Notes: generated from the sequence alone by a model not told the origin. A stretch of DNA of 64,000 nucleotides from Microbulbifer halophilus (GCF_026183675.1 NZ_JAPIVK010000003.1:68407-132406); one strand, 5' to 3'. Positions 1-9,823 are shown, numbered from the stretch's first letter. Numbers and translations: made by a program.

Positions 1-1594
1 CGCGCCGTCCGACGACAACTCCCACCCGCATATGTCCGGCGATATCGCCCTGGTGCACAACGGCATCATCGAGAACTACCGGGCGCTGCGCACACAACTG
101 GAGGAACAGGGCTACCAGTTTGCCTCGGATACCGACACCGAGGTGGTGGTACACCTGATCCACTCGCTGGTGGCCGGGGGCAGAAACCTGCAGGCCGCGG
201 TCACCGCCGCCACCCAGCAGCTCGACGGCGCCTACGCCCTGGGCGTCATCAGTGCCGCAGAACCCGACACCCTGATCTGCGCCCGCTCCGGCAGCCCCCT
301 GGTGATCGGCATCGGTATCGAGGAAAACTTTATCGCCTCGGACCCGCTGGCACTGCGCCAGGTGACCGACCGCTTTATCTATCTCGAAGAGGGGGATATC
401 GCCGAGATCACCACCGGCGGCATCGCCGTGCGCGATCGGAGCGGCGAGGAAGTCAGTCGCCCGGTGAAGAAACTGAACGGCAGCTATGACGCCGCCGACA
501 AGGGCCGCTACCGCCACTATATGCAGAAGGAAATCTTCGAGCAGCCCCAGGTGGTGGAGGCCACCCTGGCCGGCCGCATCGGCGACAAATCGGTGCTGGC
601 CCAGGCGCTGGGCGCGCGCGCCAACGAGATACTGCCGGAAGTGCAGCAGGTGCAGATCGTCGCCTGTGGCACCAGCTACCACGCCGGCCTGGTGGCCCGC
701 TACTGGCTGGAGGACTGGGCCGGTGTGCCCTGCTCCGTCGAGGTGGCCAGCGAAATCCGCTACCGCAAGGCGGCGGTGCGCCCCGGCACCCTGTTCGTCA
801 CCATCTCCCAGTCCGGGGAGACTGCCGACACCCTGGCGGCACTGCGCCAGGCGAAGGAGCTCGGCTACCTGGCCTCGCTGACCATCTGCAATGTGCCCAA
901 CAGCTCGCTGGTGCGCGAGTCGGAACTGTCCCTGATGACCGAGGCCGGCCCGGAGATCGGCGTTGCCTCCACCAAGGCCTTCACCACCCAGCTGGTGGCG
1001 CTGCAACTCTTCTGCATCGCCCTGGCCAGGATCAACGGCCTGCCGGCGGCGCGCGAGGCGGAACTGGTGGACGCCTTGCACAAACTGCCGGACTTGATGG
1101 AACAGTTCACCGGTCTCGACAGCCGTGTGCAGGTCACCAGCGAGGCCTTCGCCGAAAAGATTCACACCCTGTTCCTCGGCCGCGGCGTCGAATACCCGAT
1201 CGCCCTCGAGGGCGCGCTGAAACTGAAGGAAATCTCCTACATCCACGCCGAGGCCTACCCGGCCGGCGAACTGAAACACGGCCCGCTGGCGCTGGTGGAT
1301 GGGGACATGCCCGTGGTGGTGGTGGCCCCCAACGACGAGCTGCTGGGAAAACTGAAATCCAACCTGCAGGAAGTCCGCGCCCGCGGCGGCGAACTCTTCG
1401 TATTCGCCAGCCCCGAGGCGGGATTCGAGAGCGAGTCGGGACTGACCGTGATCGAAGTGCCGGATGCTCCCGAGAGCCTGGCTCCGATCCTGTACACGGT
1501 GCCGCTGCAGTTGCTCAGCTATCACGTGGCGCTGTTGAAGGGCACAGATGTGGACCAGCCGCGGAATCTGGCCAAGTCGGTGACGGTGGAGTAA
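1..1594 (+). CDS. glmS: Glutamine--fructose-6-phosphate aminotransferase, 5'-truncated by the window edge
   Basis: GlmS makes glucosamine-6-phosphate from fructose-6-phosphate and glutamine, the first step to UDP-GlcNAc for peptidoglycan and LPS in the cytoplasm. The frame is open from base 2, so the gene enters from outside; the internal ATG at 32 is not its start. The fragment is about 530 residues against about 610 for the family, so the N-terminal catalytic Cys and part of the glutaminase domain are missing. Visible are the end of the glutaminase domain ([15 protein letters not shown]) and two SIS sugar-isomerase domains with CGTSYHAG (near base 670), SQSGET (near 807), ASTKAFTTQ and the family C-terminal LAKSVTVE. 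No clear terminator follows. Confidence 0.97.
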   Translation, partial: APSDDNSHPHMSGDIALVHNGIIENYRALRTQLEEQGYQFASDTDTEVVVHLIHSLVAGGRNLQAAVTAATQQLDGAYALGVISAAEPDTLICARSGSPLVIGIGIEENFIASDPLALRQVTDRFIYLEEGDIAEITTGGIAVRDRSGEEVSRPVKKLNGSYDAADKGRYRHYMQKEIFEQPQVVEATLAGRIGDKSVLAQALGARANEILPEVQQVQIVACGTSYHAGLVARYWLEDWAGVPCSVEVASEIRYRKAAVRPGTLFVTISQSGETADTLAALRQAKELGYLASLTICNVPNSSLVRESELSLMTEAGPEIGVASTKAFTTQLVALQLFCIALARINGLPAAREAELVDALHKLPDLMEQFTGLDSRVQVTSEAFAEKIHTLFLGRGVEYPIALEGALKLKEISYIHAEAYPAGELKHGPLALVDGDMPVVVVAPNDELLGKLKSNLQEVRARGGELFVFASPEAGFESESGLTVIEVPDAPESLAPILYTVPLQLLSYHVALLKGTDVDQPRNLAKSVTVE

Positions 1595-2023
1595 CGATTG
1601 CTTCTCCTTCGCCTGTGTCCGCGCCAATTCGGCCAAGAGCGGATTTGCACTGCGAAGCTGACCGAAAGTCGAGTGCCATGGATGGCGCTTGTCAATGACA
1701 CTGGGAAAACGCAAGCTTCAATTACGGCTTGCAAATATCAACCAAGCTCAATAGGAACACAGCACTGCCTATTCCGGCAACTCCACTATTTACAGTCAGA
1801 AATTACGATGGTAGTTTCTTTAAAAATCCCGCTACCGATATGTGAGTTACCAGCGGTTCCCAAAAAAATAAGAGGGGAATGGAGTATCGAGCATAAAACT
1901 TAGCCAGCCAACCCAAAATTTTAGGCTCCGCACATTAGCGGGGCCAGATCTTTCATTTGACACAATCTGGAAATTGTAAGACCTGACTCCCGTCGCTCGA
2001 CCCCAAGGAAGAAGACCCTGCCA
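1595..2023. other. Non-coding gap of 429 bases before an AT-rich gene
   Basis: A 101-codon frame at 1598-1903 has no recognisable protein features or ribosome-binding site and is not called. A short hairpin of the GCGCC-N6-GGCGC type lies at 1673-1688. Base composition shifts from GC-rich to AT-rich within the gap, marking the left edge of the island holding the next gene. A TTGACA-like hexamer at 1957-1962 could be a -35 box for that gene, but no convincing -10 is spaced correctly. Confidence 0.5.
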
Positions 2024-3982
2024 ATGCTGAATTATAAGATCGCTAAGCAACTCGTAACAGCCGCTTTCCTTACAATAGTTGGCGGTTGTGGCGGTGAATC
2101 TGAAACATCTGCGCCGATCATCACACCCACACCTGATGAAAAAACCATGTCCTTGGTGAAGACATGGGGTTCCGGGTCATGCCTGAATATGGATGAATAT
2201 GACAACTACATATATTGCGCAGCGGCTGGCGCAGGTGTTGATATATATGAAGTTCATTCATCGAAGTTGGAGCGCGTAAATTCGATAGACACTACCCAAA
2301 CGTCTAAAAATTCACGTTCAACGAATACTGTTAAAATCAAAAACGGAAAGTTGTTTGCGGCAGGTAACGGTAAATGGTTGGATGTGTACGATTTAGCAAA
2401 CCCCGCAGATCCTGTGCGTATCGGCTCCTTTGCAAACTCAACGTTTGAATCTGTCATTAGCTTGGAACTAACCGATAATTTAGCGTTTTTAGGTTTCTCG
2501 AATAATGGTCTTATGATACTGGATATTAGTGACCCACGAAATCCAGTAGAGATAGGAAAATACGAGGGCTTAGATGGCAGAGTAACCGGCCTGCTGGCTC
2601 ACGGTACGATTCTTTATGTAGGTACACCGTCAGGATTTCATGTTTTAGATTTTACCGTAGTTGACAATATTACCACTGTATATTCTGAGGAGAATTCAGA
2701 AACTCTTAGCAGTGAATCGGGCAATGCCGTTCTTCAAATGAAGGGTAGCGCGCTTTATTATGCCTCCAGGTCCGGATTAAAAATCTATGATACTTCCGAT
2801 CCGTACTTTCCTGTATTGCAAGAAACTGTTGGTGCCACATATGGAAAGTCCATAGTCGTGAAAGATAACGAACTGTTTTATTTGTCTGATTACTATGGTT
2901 TGGCCGTTTATCTAATAGAAGGACTTAGTCTCGAAAAAACACAGTCTATTAACCTTGCACACGGTGAGCCACTAACTATTGGTACCCATGATGATTCGAT
3001 TTTTGTATCTACAACTTCACAAGGTATCAGCCTCCTGGACAGAAGCGCGGCTAATTCAGCTGAGCTGACTTCACTGGTAAATGATGTCGGTTCAGCAGCA
3101 GGGATTATTTCCCATAAAAAAATGCTGTTTGCACAGCAAGGTGTTGGGCCGATTTCTATCTTCGATACTGATTTGAATCGTCTATCTGTATTGCCAGGGG
3201 ATTTCTGGGATTTTGCAATTACTGATAATGATATACTTTTTGGTTTTATTGGTCGGTTCGGTAGTCAGAGTTTGGTGGCTTATGATATTGAAGATATCGA
3301 AGATATTAAAATACTTGATTCAATGGAGGTTGATGCCATCAACCCTGATTTTATTTATGGCTTTGGCCTACACGTTGCGGGGGAGAGGTTATTTTTTATT
3401 GCTCAAGGTGGAGGTGCGCACTTAGTCGATCTGCCAGCTAGAAAGACTTTACCTTTTGTGAGCCCAAAAGTCACTACGTTTGAGTACGAGGATTTCAAGC
3501 TAGAGCGATTGCTGGTTCATGACGAATATATGTATATGGCTGACCTTAATTATGAATTGCGAATTGCTACTTTAGATAATATCGAGGGAGCTGTGAACAA
3601 ACCCGGCCTGGAGATTACAGATCAATCCATTACAGGCATGAAAATACTAGAAGAGAAGTTATATATCACTACAGCCGGTGCAATTGAAAAATATAGTATT
3701 AATAATCCTCTACACCCTGAGCAGGAGATTAAATTAAGCACTCCTTCTGCCAGTAATGTTACTCAAAATCAGATAAATGGAATCGATCTTGTAGAGGGTG
3801 ACTTAACGTATTTGGATCAAAGCAGTCGGTTGTGTGTGACCGAATCGTTGACTGATAATAGTTTTGAACCTTCTTGTCAGAAGCCGGTGCTAGGGTTTAC
3901 GTCGGATTTTGTAGTTGTCGACAGCAATATTTATGTGGCAGCGGGAAGCTCGGGAAAGATATATCGGTACCAATACGATTGA
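2024..3982 (+). CDS. LVIVD-repeat beta-propeller lipoprotein
   Basis: A predicted 652-residue lipoprotein. The N-terminus is a lipoprotein signal ending in a lipobox-like VGGC, with the acylated Cys at about residue 22. The body is built of repeats of the form LDVYDLANPADPVRIG, LMILDISDPRNPVEIG and LKIYDTSDPYFPV, the LVIVD type, which is expected to fold as a beta-propeller on the cell surface or periplasmic face. It is complete from ATG to TGA, with AAGGAAGAAG about ten bases upstream as the ribosome-binding site. Base use is strikingly AT-rich, with many A/T third positions, unlike every neighbour, which suggests recent horizontal transfer. It stands alone between glmS and an iron-related operon on the other strand. 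Its ligand and role are unknown; LVIVD proteins are mostly uncharacterised. Confidence 0.8.
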   Translation: MLNYKIAKQLVTAAFLTIVGGCGGESETSAPIITPTPDEKTMSLVKTWGSGSCLNMDEYDNYIYCAAAGAGVDIYEVHSSKLERVNSIDTTQTSKNSRSTNTVKIKNGKLFAAGNGKWLDVYDLANPADPVRIGSFANSTFESVISLELTDNLAFLGFSNNGLMILDISDPRNPVEIGKYEGLDGRVTGLLAHGTILYVGTPSGFHVLDFTVVDNITTVYSEENSETLSSESGNAVLQMKGSALYYASRSGLKIYDTSDPYFPVLQETVGATYGKSIVVKDNELFYLSDYYGLAVYLIEGLSLEKTQSINLAHGEPLTIGTHDDSIFVSTTSQGISLLDRSAANSAELTSLVNDVGSAAGIISHKKMLFAQQGVGPISIFDTDLNRLSVLPGDFWDFAITDNDILFGFIGRFGSQSLVAYDIEDIEDIKILDSMEVDAINPDFIYGFGLHVAGERLFFIAQGGGAHLVDLPARKTLPFVSPKVTTFEYEDFKLERLLVHDEYMYMADLNYELRIATLDNIEGAVNKPGLEITDQSITGMKILEEKLYITTAGAIEKYSINNPLHPEQEIKLSTPSASNVTQNQINGIDLVEGDLTYLDQSSRLCVTESLTDNSFEPSCQKPVLGFTSDFVVVDSNIYVAAGSSGKIYRYQYD

Positions 3983-4034
3983 CTTTCGTTGGCTTCCTGG
4001 TCTCTGTACTTTGCCCCGAGGTCGCTGAGTTCGA

Positions 4035-5606
4035 CTAGCTCGGTTCGGCCACAATCGTCACAGGCGTCGATGGCTGCTCCATCCCGCGCCTGAGCACCCC
4101 GGCAATCCACAGGCTGAGCCCGGCCACGACCAGCAACCCTGTCTCGACGCCGATCATTGTCGGCCAGTGTTGGCCGAACTCGCCGCCGAACAGCGCCCAG
4201 TCGGCGATCACGGTCATTACCGATAGCGCCGCGGTTATCCACAGGCTGAGGCGCAGGAACTGGCGCTTGTTGGCCACGACAAAGGCGAGTACCCCCGAAA
4301 GCCCCAGGCCGATGGCAAAGATCCGCGCGAGCCAGTCGCCGCGGGCCTCGAGCCCCAGTGGCATCAGCCGCTCGGCGAGGAAAGCCGCCGCTGTGGCCAA
4401 CACCACGCCGCCGCAGCCCCCCAGGGTCAGGTTGGCCACCAGGCCGATACCGCGCGGGCCGACGTTTTTCTGCAGCGCGCGCTTGTCCAGCCACAGAAGG
4501 TTGCCCACCAGGATCATGCCAGCCACGCCCATACCCAGGAGGAAGTAGAGAATACGCAGGTCGACGCCGGCGAAATGGCCGAAGTGCAGGCCGGACATCA
4601 CGTCCAGGCCGCGGCGCACGGCGTTGTTGTTCTGCGCATCGGTCTGGCTGATCAAGCTGCCGTCGCCGACGTGGTAGAACTGTTCGTAGCGTTGCGCGAA
4701 ACCATCCGGATCCCGGGCGCGAATCTGCACCACGGCGTTTTCATCACCGTAATTGTAGAAGCGCAGCATCTCTACCGGCTCACCGTGTTGCCGCTCCACC
4801 TCTGCTACATGATCGAAGGCCCGGGTCATATCCAGCGCCTTGCCGCCGGGTTTTTCCTCGATGATGGTGAGGCCGGCGTCTTCCAGCAGCGCATTCTGGT
4901 CGCTGTCGTAGAGGAACACGGCAAAGGCGAGCTGGTAGATGATCGACAGATTGAAGACCAACCCGGTGATGGCGAACATCAGGCCGAACGGCAGGCTGGT
5001 GACGCCGATGACATTGTGCATGTCCAGCAGCCTGTTGCGCCTGCTCTTCTCCCGGTAGAGGAAGAAGTTGTTGAACAGCTTGCGCGCGTGGATGATGATG
5101 CCGGTGAGTATCAGTACCAGGAAGATCAGTGTGGCGAGCCCCACCAGGTACAAGCCACCGGGCAGGCGCAGGTCGTAGTGCAGTTGCAGCAGGAAGTCGG
5201 CGAGGTAGAAGTCCCCGATATCCGCCAGGGTTTCGCCGGTTTTCGGGTCCACCACCAGCTCCGCCACCTGTTCCGGGCCCTCGTAACCCTTTTCCGGTTC
5301 GAGATCGATATAGACATGGTGGAAGGGCCGGTCTTCACCCGCCATCAATACGGTCAGGTGCTCTTCGTTGTTGAGCCGATGCTCCTGCAGTTTGCGCTCG
5401 ACGATCTGGCGGATCGGTATATCCTCTGCCGGGGAATCCACCTGGTAATGGGGAGCCTGGGACCAGGTTACCAGTTCCGGGTGAAACAGCACGATGGAGC
5501 CAGCCCAGAAGACGATAAACAGGGCCACTGAAATGATCACGCCCAGCCAGCTGTGAGCCTCGATCAGATTCCTGATGCCGGCGTTCTTTTCGCTTGTCTC
5601 GCTCAT
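4035..5606 (-). CDS. PepSY-domain membrane protein of an iron-uptake locus
   Basis: A 523-residue inner-membrane protein of the PepSY-associated TM-helix family. An N-terminal membrane helix (about residues 17-42) is followed by a periplasmic PepSY region with VAELVVDPKTGETLADIGD, then further helices, a second periplasmic PepSY-like part, and a C-terminal group of at least four helices. Such proteins often sit beside TonB-dependent siderophore receptors; a role in ferric-siderophore reduction or release is proposed for relatives but is not shown here. It is the last gene of a three-gene minus-strand operon, 16 bases after the preceding small gene. The operon is divergent from a TonB-dependent receptor and shares its Fur-box-like region. 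Large plus-strand frames over it are antisense shadows. Confidence 0.88.
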   Translation of the reverse strand: MSETSEKNAGIRNLIEAHSWLGVIISVALFIVFWAGSIVLFHPELVTWSQAPHYQVDSPAEDIPIRQIVERKLQEHRLNNEEHLTVLMAGEDRPFHHVYIDLEPEKGYEGPEQVAELVVDPKTGETLADIGDFYLADFLLQLHYDLRLPGGLYLVGLATLIFLVLILTGIIIHARKLFNNFFLYREKSRRNRLLDMHNVIGVTSLPFGLMFAITGLVFNLSIIYQLAFAVFLYDSDQNALLEDAGLTIIEEKPGGKALDMTRAFDHVAEVERQHGEPVEMLRFYNYGDENAVVQIRARDPDGFAQRYEQFYHVGDGSLISQTDAQNNNAVRRGLDVMSGLHFGHFAGVDLRILYFLLGMGVAGMILVGNLLWLDKRALQKNVGPRGIGLVANLTLGGCGGVVLATAAAFLAERLMPLGLEARGDWLARIFAIGLGLSGVLAFVVANKRQFLRLSLWITAALSVMTVIADWALFGGEFGQHWPTMIGVETGLLVVAGLSLWIAGVLRRGMEQPSTPVTIVAEPS

Positions 5607-5622
5607 TGATCTCCGTATCCCG

Positions 5623-5880
5623 TCAGATATTTCCGTAAAGCAGTGCCGCGTTCAGCAGGCCCGATACCACCAGTAGCCCGGCGCAGTTGAGACTGGCGCG
5701 CCCGATGGACTGGCTGTAGTAGCAGTAGGTCATGATCCCACCCCAGAGGACGAAGGCAGTCAGCAGCCCGATCAGCAGTTTTACGTCCTGTGCCAGCGGC
5801 AGCAGCTGGACGAGGTTCAGAATCAGGCTGATGGAAATCAGCAGTCCGAGGAAAATCCCCGCGATCGATCTGGGCCACAT
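5623..5880 (-). CDS. Small membrane protein of the iron operon (DUF3649-like)
   Basis: An 85-residue protein starting MWPRSIAGIFLG with three predicted membrane helices and almost no soluble part. A longer frame reaches further upstream, but the ATG at 5880 overlaps the stop of the preceding gene as TAATG, typical of translational coupling, and the longer version would run through that gene. Length, hydropathy and position between a DUF3325-like protein and a PepSY protein fit the DUF3649 family found in siderophore-uptake operons. The family match is from memory of the operon architecture, so it is tentative. Function unknown. Confidence 0.7.
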   Translation of the reverse strand: MWPRSIAGIFLGLLISISLILNLVQLLPLAQDVKLLIGLLTAFVLWGGIMTYCYYSQSIGRASLNCAGLLVVSGLLNAALLYGNI

Positions 5881-6206
5881 TATCCGGTCACCATAATCAG
5901 AGAAAACAGAATGGCCGCCAGCGAACCCACCAGCAGCGGCCGCCCGTGCAGGTGCGCGGCGGCCAGCACCAGGCCGGTCCACAGGCACATCACCAGCACC
6001 AGTACCAGCAGGGCGCCGGCCACCGGGCCATAGACGCTCGCCAGCAACAGGACCGCGGCCGTTTGCAATACCGCAAATGTAATCCACGCGAGCTCCCTGA
6101 GGACTGGTTTGGCCAACAGGCGCTGGCGGTTCGATGCCAGGTAGGTCATCAGGCAGCCGGCGCAGACCATCAGCGCCGCCAGCAGTTTTACGAGCTGTCC
6201 TTCCAT
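5880..6206 (-). CDS. Small membrane protein of the iron operon (DUF3325-like)
   Basis: A 108-residue integral membrane protein with about three hydrophobic helices (residues about 5-23, 40-60 and 62-85) and a short hydrophobic end. It is the first gene of the minus-strand operon, with its start 26 bases from the Fur-box-like sequence and its stop overlapping the next start. Size, the motif LMTYLASNRQRLL and the neighbours match DUF3325-type proteins that accompany PepSY proteins and TonB receptors. Iron-repressed co-expression with the divergent receptor is inferred. Biochemical function is unknown. Confidence 0.7.
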   Translation of the reverse strand: MEGQLVKLLAALMVCAGCLMTYLASNRQRLLAKPVLRELAWITFAVLQTAAVLLLASVYGPVAGALLVLVLVMCLWTGLVLAAAHLHGRPLLVGSLAAILFSLIMVTG

Positions 6207-6231
6207 TACTTTTGCACTATCTATTTGTATT

Positions 6232-6250
6232 GATAATTGTTCTCATTAAT
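6232..6250. promoter_or_regulatory. Fur-box-like operator
   Basis: The 19 bases GATAATTGTTCTCATTAAT resemble the Fur consensus GATAATGATAATCATTATC, with GATAAT and CATTA intact at matching positions. It lies in an AT-rich stretch between the divergent DUF3325-like gene (start 6206) and the TonB-dependent receptor (start 6323), placed to repress both under iron sufficiency. Called by eye against the consensus. Confidence 0.6.
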
Positions 6251-6322
6251 TTTCGCAAATGATAGCATTGTGCGCAGTTTCCAACCATTCCTTTCTGTCT
6301 CGCCAAAATTACGGAGTAAAAA

Positions 6323-8677
6323 ATGTCATTGAGGAGCTCATCGAGGAAGGGGGCGGCGGTCGCTTTCGCCCCGAATCCCCTGTGTCGCGCTATCGCTTTC
6401 GGCCTCACCTCCTCTCTCGCCTGCTTTTCCGCCGCGGCGGCCGAGGAGCCCGGCGGACTGGAAGAAGTGATGGTCATGGGTGAGAAAACCGAGCGCAGCC
6501 TGCAGGACACGGTGAGCAGTGTGCGGGTGGTTACCGCCGAGGACATCGAAGAGCAGGACATCAACGATTTCCACGATGTGCTGGACCGCACCCCCAACGT
6601 GAGCCGCAACCCGGGCAACGGCTTCAATATCCGCGGTATCGATGTCTTCAGTGTGTCCGGCGGCGGCAACAGTTACCTGGCCAGTGTCTATTCCGACGGC
6701 GCGCCCCTGCCCTACCGCCTGATTCAGAAGATCGGTTTCTCCACCTGGGATGTACAGCAGGTGGAAGTGCTGCGCGGCCCCCAATCGACCCTGCAGGGGC
6801 GCAACGCGCTGGCCGGGGCCATCGTGATGAATACCCAGGACCCTAGCTACGAGTGGGGCTTCAAGGGTCGCCTGGGCTTGGGGGAGGAAGGGCGCGAGGA
6901 GAAGGCGGTGGCCTTCGGCGGCGGCCTGGTCGAGGATCAGCTGGCGCTGCGCGTCGCCGCCGAGCAGCGCGACTTCGACGGCTATATCGAGAACACCAGC
7001 CGCGGCGAGAACAGCGACTTCAAACACGACGAAACGCTGCGGCTAAAACTGCTGGCCGAGCCGGATGCGCTGCCGAACCTGCGCGCGATGCTCACCCTGA
7101 CTCAGGCCGAAATGGATAACGGTGTGGACTGGAGCAACAGCGGCGACGCCGACCCGTTCGCGAATCCGCACACCACTTTCAACGATCCCATGCGCGAATT
7201 TATCGATTCCGATATGGCGGTGCTGAAGATGAACTACGATCTCGGCGCCAACTGGGCACTGACCTCCACTACCACCTACAGCGACGTCAACTACGGCTAC
7301 CGGTGGGATGGCGACCAGGGCCCGGAACCGGGCCATACCCTCGCCAATGATCGCGTGGACCAGACCCTGAGCCAGGAATTCCTGCTGAGCTTCGATTTTG
7401 ACAGACTGCGCGGCGTGGTCGGCAGCTACTATTCGGACCTGGACGTGAACGCGCACCGCAGCGGTGCCCAGGGCATCAGCTTCGCCCGCCTCGGCGTGCC
7501 CACACTGCTGATGGCACCGCCGGAATTTGGCGGCCTGGGCCTGACCCAGGAGCAGGCCCAGGCGGTGCTGGCCATCTACGATCCCCTCGACCCGGTCATC
7601 GTCGACGACGACCGCACCCTCGAGCAGGGAGTCGGCACGGTGGCGCTGTTTGCCGACCTGACCTATCGGGCCGGCGACCAGCTCGATCTGTTCGCCGGCC
7701 TGCGCTACGACCGCGAACGCCAGGGGAATGCGAACAGCGCCGTCACCACCATCGTCAACCGCGAGGACATGCCGGACCCGCCCAACCCCGCCTTCGACCC
7801 GGTGACCGCGGCGCTGGTGGCCGGCCTCAACGCCAGAATCCTCGGTATGGCGGATGCGGCCTCCGGCACGGCACCGCTGGAGGACGAGGACTTCGACGCC
7901 CTGCTGCCCAAGGCCGGCGCCATCTGGCACTGGAGCGACGATATCTCCACCAGCTTTACCGCGCAGAAGGGGTACCGCTCCGGTGGCGTGGGCGCCAATA
8001 TCGCGCGCGCCACCACCTATAGCTACGACCCGGAATACACCTGGAACTACGAACTGTCCCTCCGCTCCCTGTGGATGGACGGGCGCCTGGCGGCCAACGC
8101 CAGCCTCTTCTACCTGGACTGGGAAGACCAGCAGGTGACGGTGCAGCTGTCCAGCAGCACCTACGACCGGGAGACGCTCAACTCCGGCAGCTCGACCGTC
8201 AAGGGCGCGGAAGTGGAGCTGCTGTTCCAGGCGGACGAGCACTGGAGCGGCTACGCCGGCCTCGGCTACAGCAAGACCGAGTTCGAGGAGTTCGAGATAG
8301 TCCGGGACACCACCACCTACGACCTGTCCGGCCGATCCTTTGTCGGTGCGCCCGAGGTCACCGCCAACCTGGGCGCCACCTATCGCAACGGCGGCCTGAT
8401 GCTGAACGCCAACGCCAATTACCGCGACGAGTCCGCGACCCTCGCGAACCCTTACAGCACCGGCCTGACGGAGGAGGACCCCGACTTCGACCCGAAGAAC
8501 GACGCGCGCACCCTGGTGAACCTGCGCGCCGGCTATGAATGGGACAACCTCGGCGCCTTTCTCACCGTCAGGAACCTTTTCGACGAGGGGTATATAGAGA
8601 AGGCGGATTGGGGTGGCGGCACCCACTACCTGGGCCAGCCGCGCTTGGCGACCCTGCGCCTGGAGGCCGACTTCTGA
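6323..8677 (+). CDS. TonB-dependent outer-membrane receptor
   Basis: A 784-residue receptor that imports a scarce ligand, probably a ferric siderophore given its context, using energy from TonB-ExbBD. The start ATG at 6323 has GGAG eight bases upstream. A signal peptide ends near SAAAAEE (about residues 37-42). A TonB-box-like segment (LEEVMVMGEK) comes next, then the plug domain with VEVLRGPQSTLQGRNALAGA, then a 22-strand-type barrel ending in a C-terminal Phe (LRLEADF), as needed for outer-membrane assembly. It faces the PepSY operon across a Fur-box-like site. The substrate cannot be told from sequence. A clear terminator follows at 8701-8735. Confidence 0.93.
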   Translation: MSLRSSSRKGAAVAFAPNPLCRAIAFGLTSSLACFSAAAAEEPGGLEEVMVMGEKTERSLQDTVSSVRVVTAEDIEEQDINDFHDVLDRTPNVSRNPGNGFNIRGIDVFSVSGGGNSYLASVYSDGAPLPYRLIQKIGFSTWDVQQVEVLRGPQSTLQGRNALAGAIVMNTQDPSYEWGFKGRLGLGEEGREEKAVAFGGGLVEDQLALRVAAEQRDFDGYIENTSRGENSDFKHDETLRLKLLAEPDALPNLRAMLTLTQAEMDNGVDWSNSGDADPFANPHTTFNDPMREFIDSDMAVLKMNYDLGANWALTSTTTYSDVNYGYRWDGDQGPEPGHTLANDRVDQTLSQEFLLSFDFDRLRGVVGSYYSDLDVNAHRSGAQGISFARLGVPTLLMAPPEFGGLGLTQEQAQAVLAIYDPLDPVIVDDDRTLEQGVGTVALFADLTYRAGDQLDLFAGLRYDRERQGNANSAVTTIVNREDMPDPPNPAFDPVTAALVAGLNARILGMADAASGTAPLEDEDFDALLPKAGAIWHWSDDISTSFTAQKGYRSGGVGANIARATTYSYDPEYTWNYELSLRSLWMDGRLAANASLFYLDWEDQQVTVQLSSSTYDRETLNSGSSTVKGAEVELLFQADEHWSGYAGLGYSKTEFEEFEIVRDTTTYDLSGRSFVGAPEVTANLGATYRNGGLMLNANANYRDESATLANPYSTGLTEEDPDFDPKNDARTLVNLRAGYEWDNLGAFLTVRNLFDEGYIEKADWGGGTHYLGQPRLATLRLEADF

Positions 8678-8700
8678 CGGCTGCCGGATATCGCCCACAG

Positions 8701-8735
8701 AAGCCCCGCTCGTCTCCGACCGGCGGGGCTTTCTT
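8701..8735 (+). terminator. Rho-independent terminator after the TonB receptor
   Basis: A 9-bp perfect stem, AAGCCCCGC (8701-8709) with GCGGGGCTT (8723-8731), a 13-base loop and a following TTTCTT tract. It closes the receptor transcript before the class II aldolase gene. Confidence 0.85.
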
Positions 8736-8820
8736 GTTGGGGCCATCCCTCCCCCTCGCTCAAAAGTCGATCAGCGTGCTATAACGGGGCCCGGCACAAC
8801 AACGATCAGGGAGCCGGGTT

Positions 8821-9636
8821 ATGACCACTGCGGAGAAAACAAGGAAAGCAGCGAATACCAACGAAGCGGTAATGAACGGCGATGTCAGCGTGCTGATGGG
8901 CGACAGTGCCCAGCCGCCGGAGCAGGTGCGCGCCGAGCGCAAGAAAAAGCTGACCGCCGCCTTCCGCCTGTTCGGCAAATTCGGTTTCGACGAGGGGGTC
9001 GCCGGCCATATCACCGTGCGCGATCCGGAGCTGGAGGACCACTTCTGGGTCAACCCCATGGGGGTGTCCTTCAAGCAGATCAGAATGTCGGATCTGCTGC
9101 TTGTGAACCACAAGGGCGAGGTTGTGGAGGGCGACGGCTACCTGAACGGTGCCGCCTTCACTATCCACAGCCATATCCACAAGCTGCGCCCCGAGGTGGT
9201 GGCCGCGGCCCATACCCACTCGATGTACGGCAAGGCCTGGTCCTCCCTGGGCCGGCTGCTGGACCCAATCACCCAGGACGCCTGTGCCTTCTTCGGTGAC
9301 CACGGTCTGCTCGACACCTTCTCCGGCGTGGTGCTGGAAATGGGCGAAGGCGAGGCATTGGCCGCGGCGCTGGGGCAGAAGAAGGCGCTGATCCTGCAGA
9401 ACCACGGCCTGCTGACTGTGGGTAAGTCTGTGGATGAAGCCGCCTGGTGGTATATCACCATGGAGCGCAGCTGCCAGGCGCAACTGCTGGCCGAGGCCGC
9501 CGGAGAGCCGAAGCTGATCGAGCCGGAAGTGGCCATCCGCACCCGCGCCGTGGTGGGCACCGAACTGGCGGGCCTGTTCAGCTTCCAGCCGCTCTACGAC
9601 GTGATCACCGCCGAACAGCCCGATATGTTCGATTAG
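8821..9636 (+). CDS. Class II aldolase/adducin-family protein
   Basis: A 271-residue cytoplasmic protein of the class II aldolase/adducin superfamily, zinc-dependent enzymes related to fuculose-phosphate aldolase and ribulose-5-phosphate 4-epimerase. Seen are GHITVRDPE, NPMGVSF, the metal-binding AHTHSMYGKAWS and NHGLLTVG near residue 196. A 50-residue N-terminal extension precedes the domain. AGGGAG lies seven bases before the ATG at 8821. Some proteins of this type have no proven aldolase activity, so a substrate is not assigned. It is transcribed alone, after a terminator and before the FAD-dehydrogenase operon, whose sugar-oxidising role may be related. Confidence 0.88.
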   Translation: MTTAEKTRKAANTNEAVMNGDVSVLMGDSAQPPEQVRAERKKKLTAAFRLFGKFGFDEGVAGHITVRDPELEDHFWVNPMGVSFKQIRMSDLLLVNHKGEVVEGDGYLNGAAFTIHSHIHKLRPEVVAAAHTHSMYGKAWSSLGRLLDPITQDACAFFGDHGLLDTFSGVVLEMGEGEALAAALGQKKALILQNHGLLTVGKSVDEAAWWYITMERSCQAQLLAEAAGEPKLIEPEVAIRTRAVVGTELAGLFSFQPLYDVITAEQPDMFD

Positions 9637-9823
9637 CCCCGTTTCTCCCCTCTCCCTTTGGGACAAATCCGCCGGGAGCGGATTTGGACGCCGCAGGCGC
9701 CCGCGCAGCGGGCGAGCGCCAGGGACGGCGCGAGTCAGTGGGGCCGGGGGAGAGGGCTCTCGAAGACCCACCGACCGCCTTTCCTATACTCGCTGTACAT
9801 CCACAGGCACAGCGAGAATCCAA
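9637..9823. repeat. Intergenic palindromic repeat cluster
   Basis: Between the aldolase and the dehydrogenase operon are a CCCTCTCCC-type arm (about 9649-9657) and a hairpin GCGCC-N6-GGCGC at 9717-9732. The same kinds of units recur near 1673, 21948, 29590 and 45738. They look like genome-specific short palindromic repeats. No gene is seen here. Confidence 0.5.

Noticed and set aside
1598-1903. 101-codon frame between glmS and the LVIVD gene
   Set aside because: No signal peptide, domain or ribosome-binding site; composition changes midway. Treated as non-coding.
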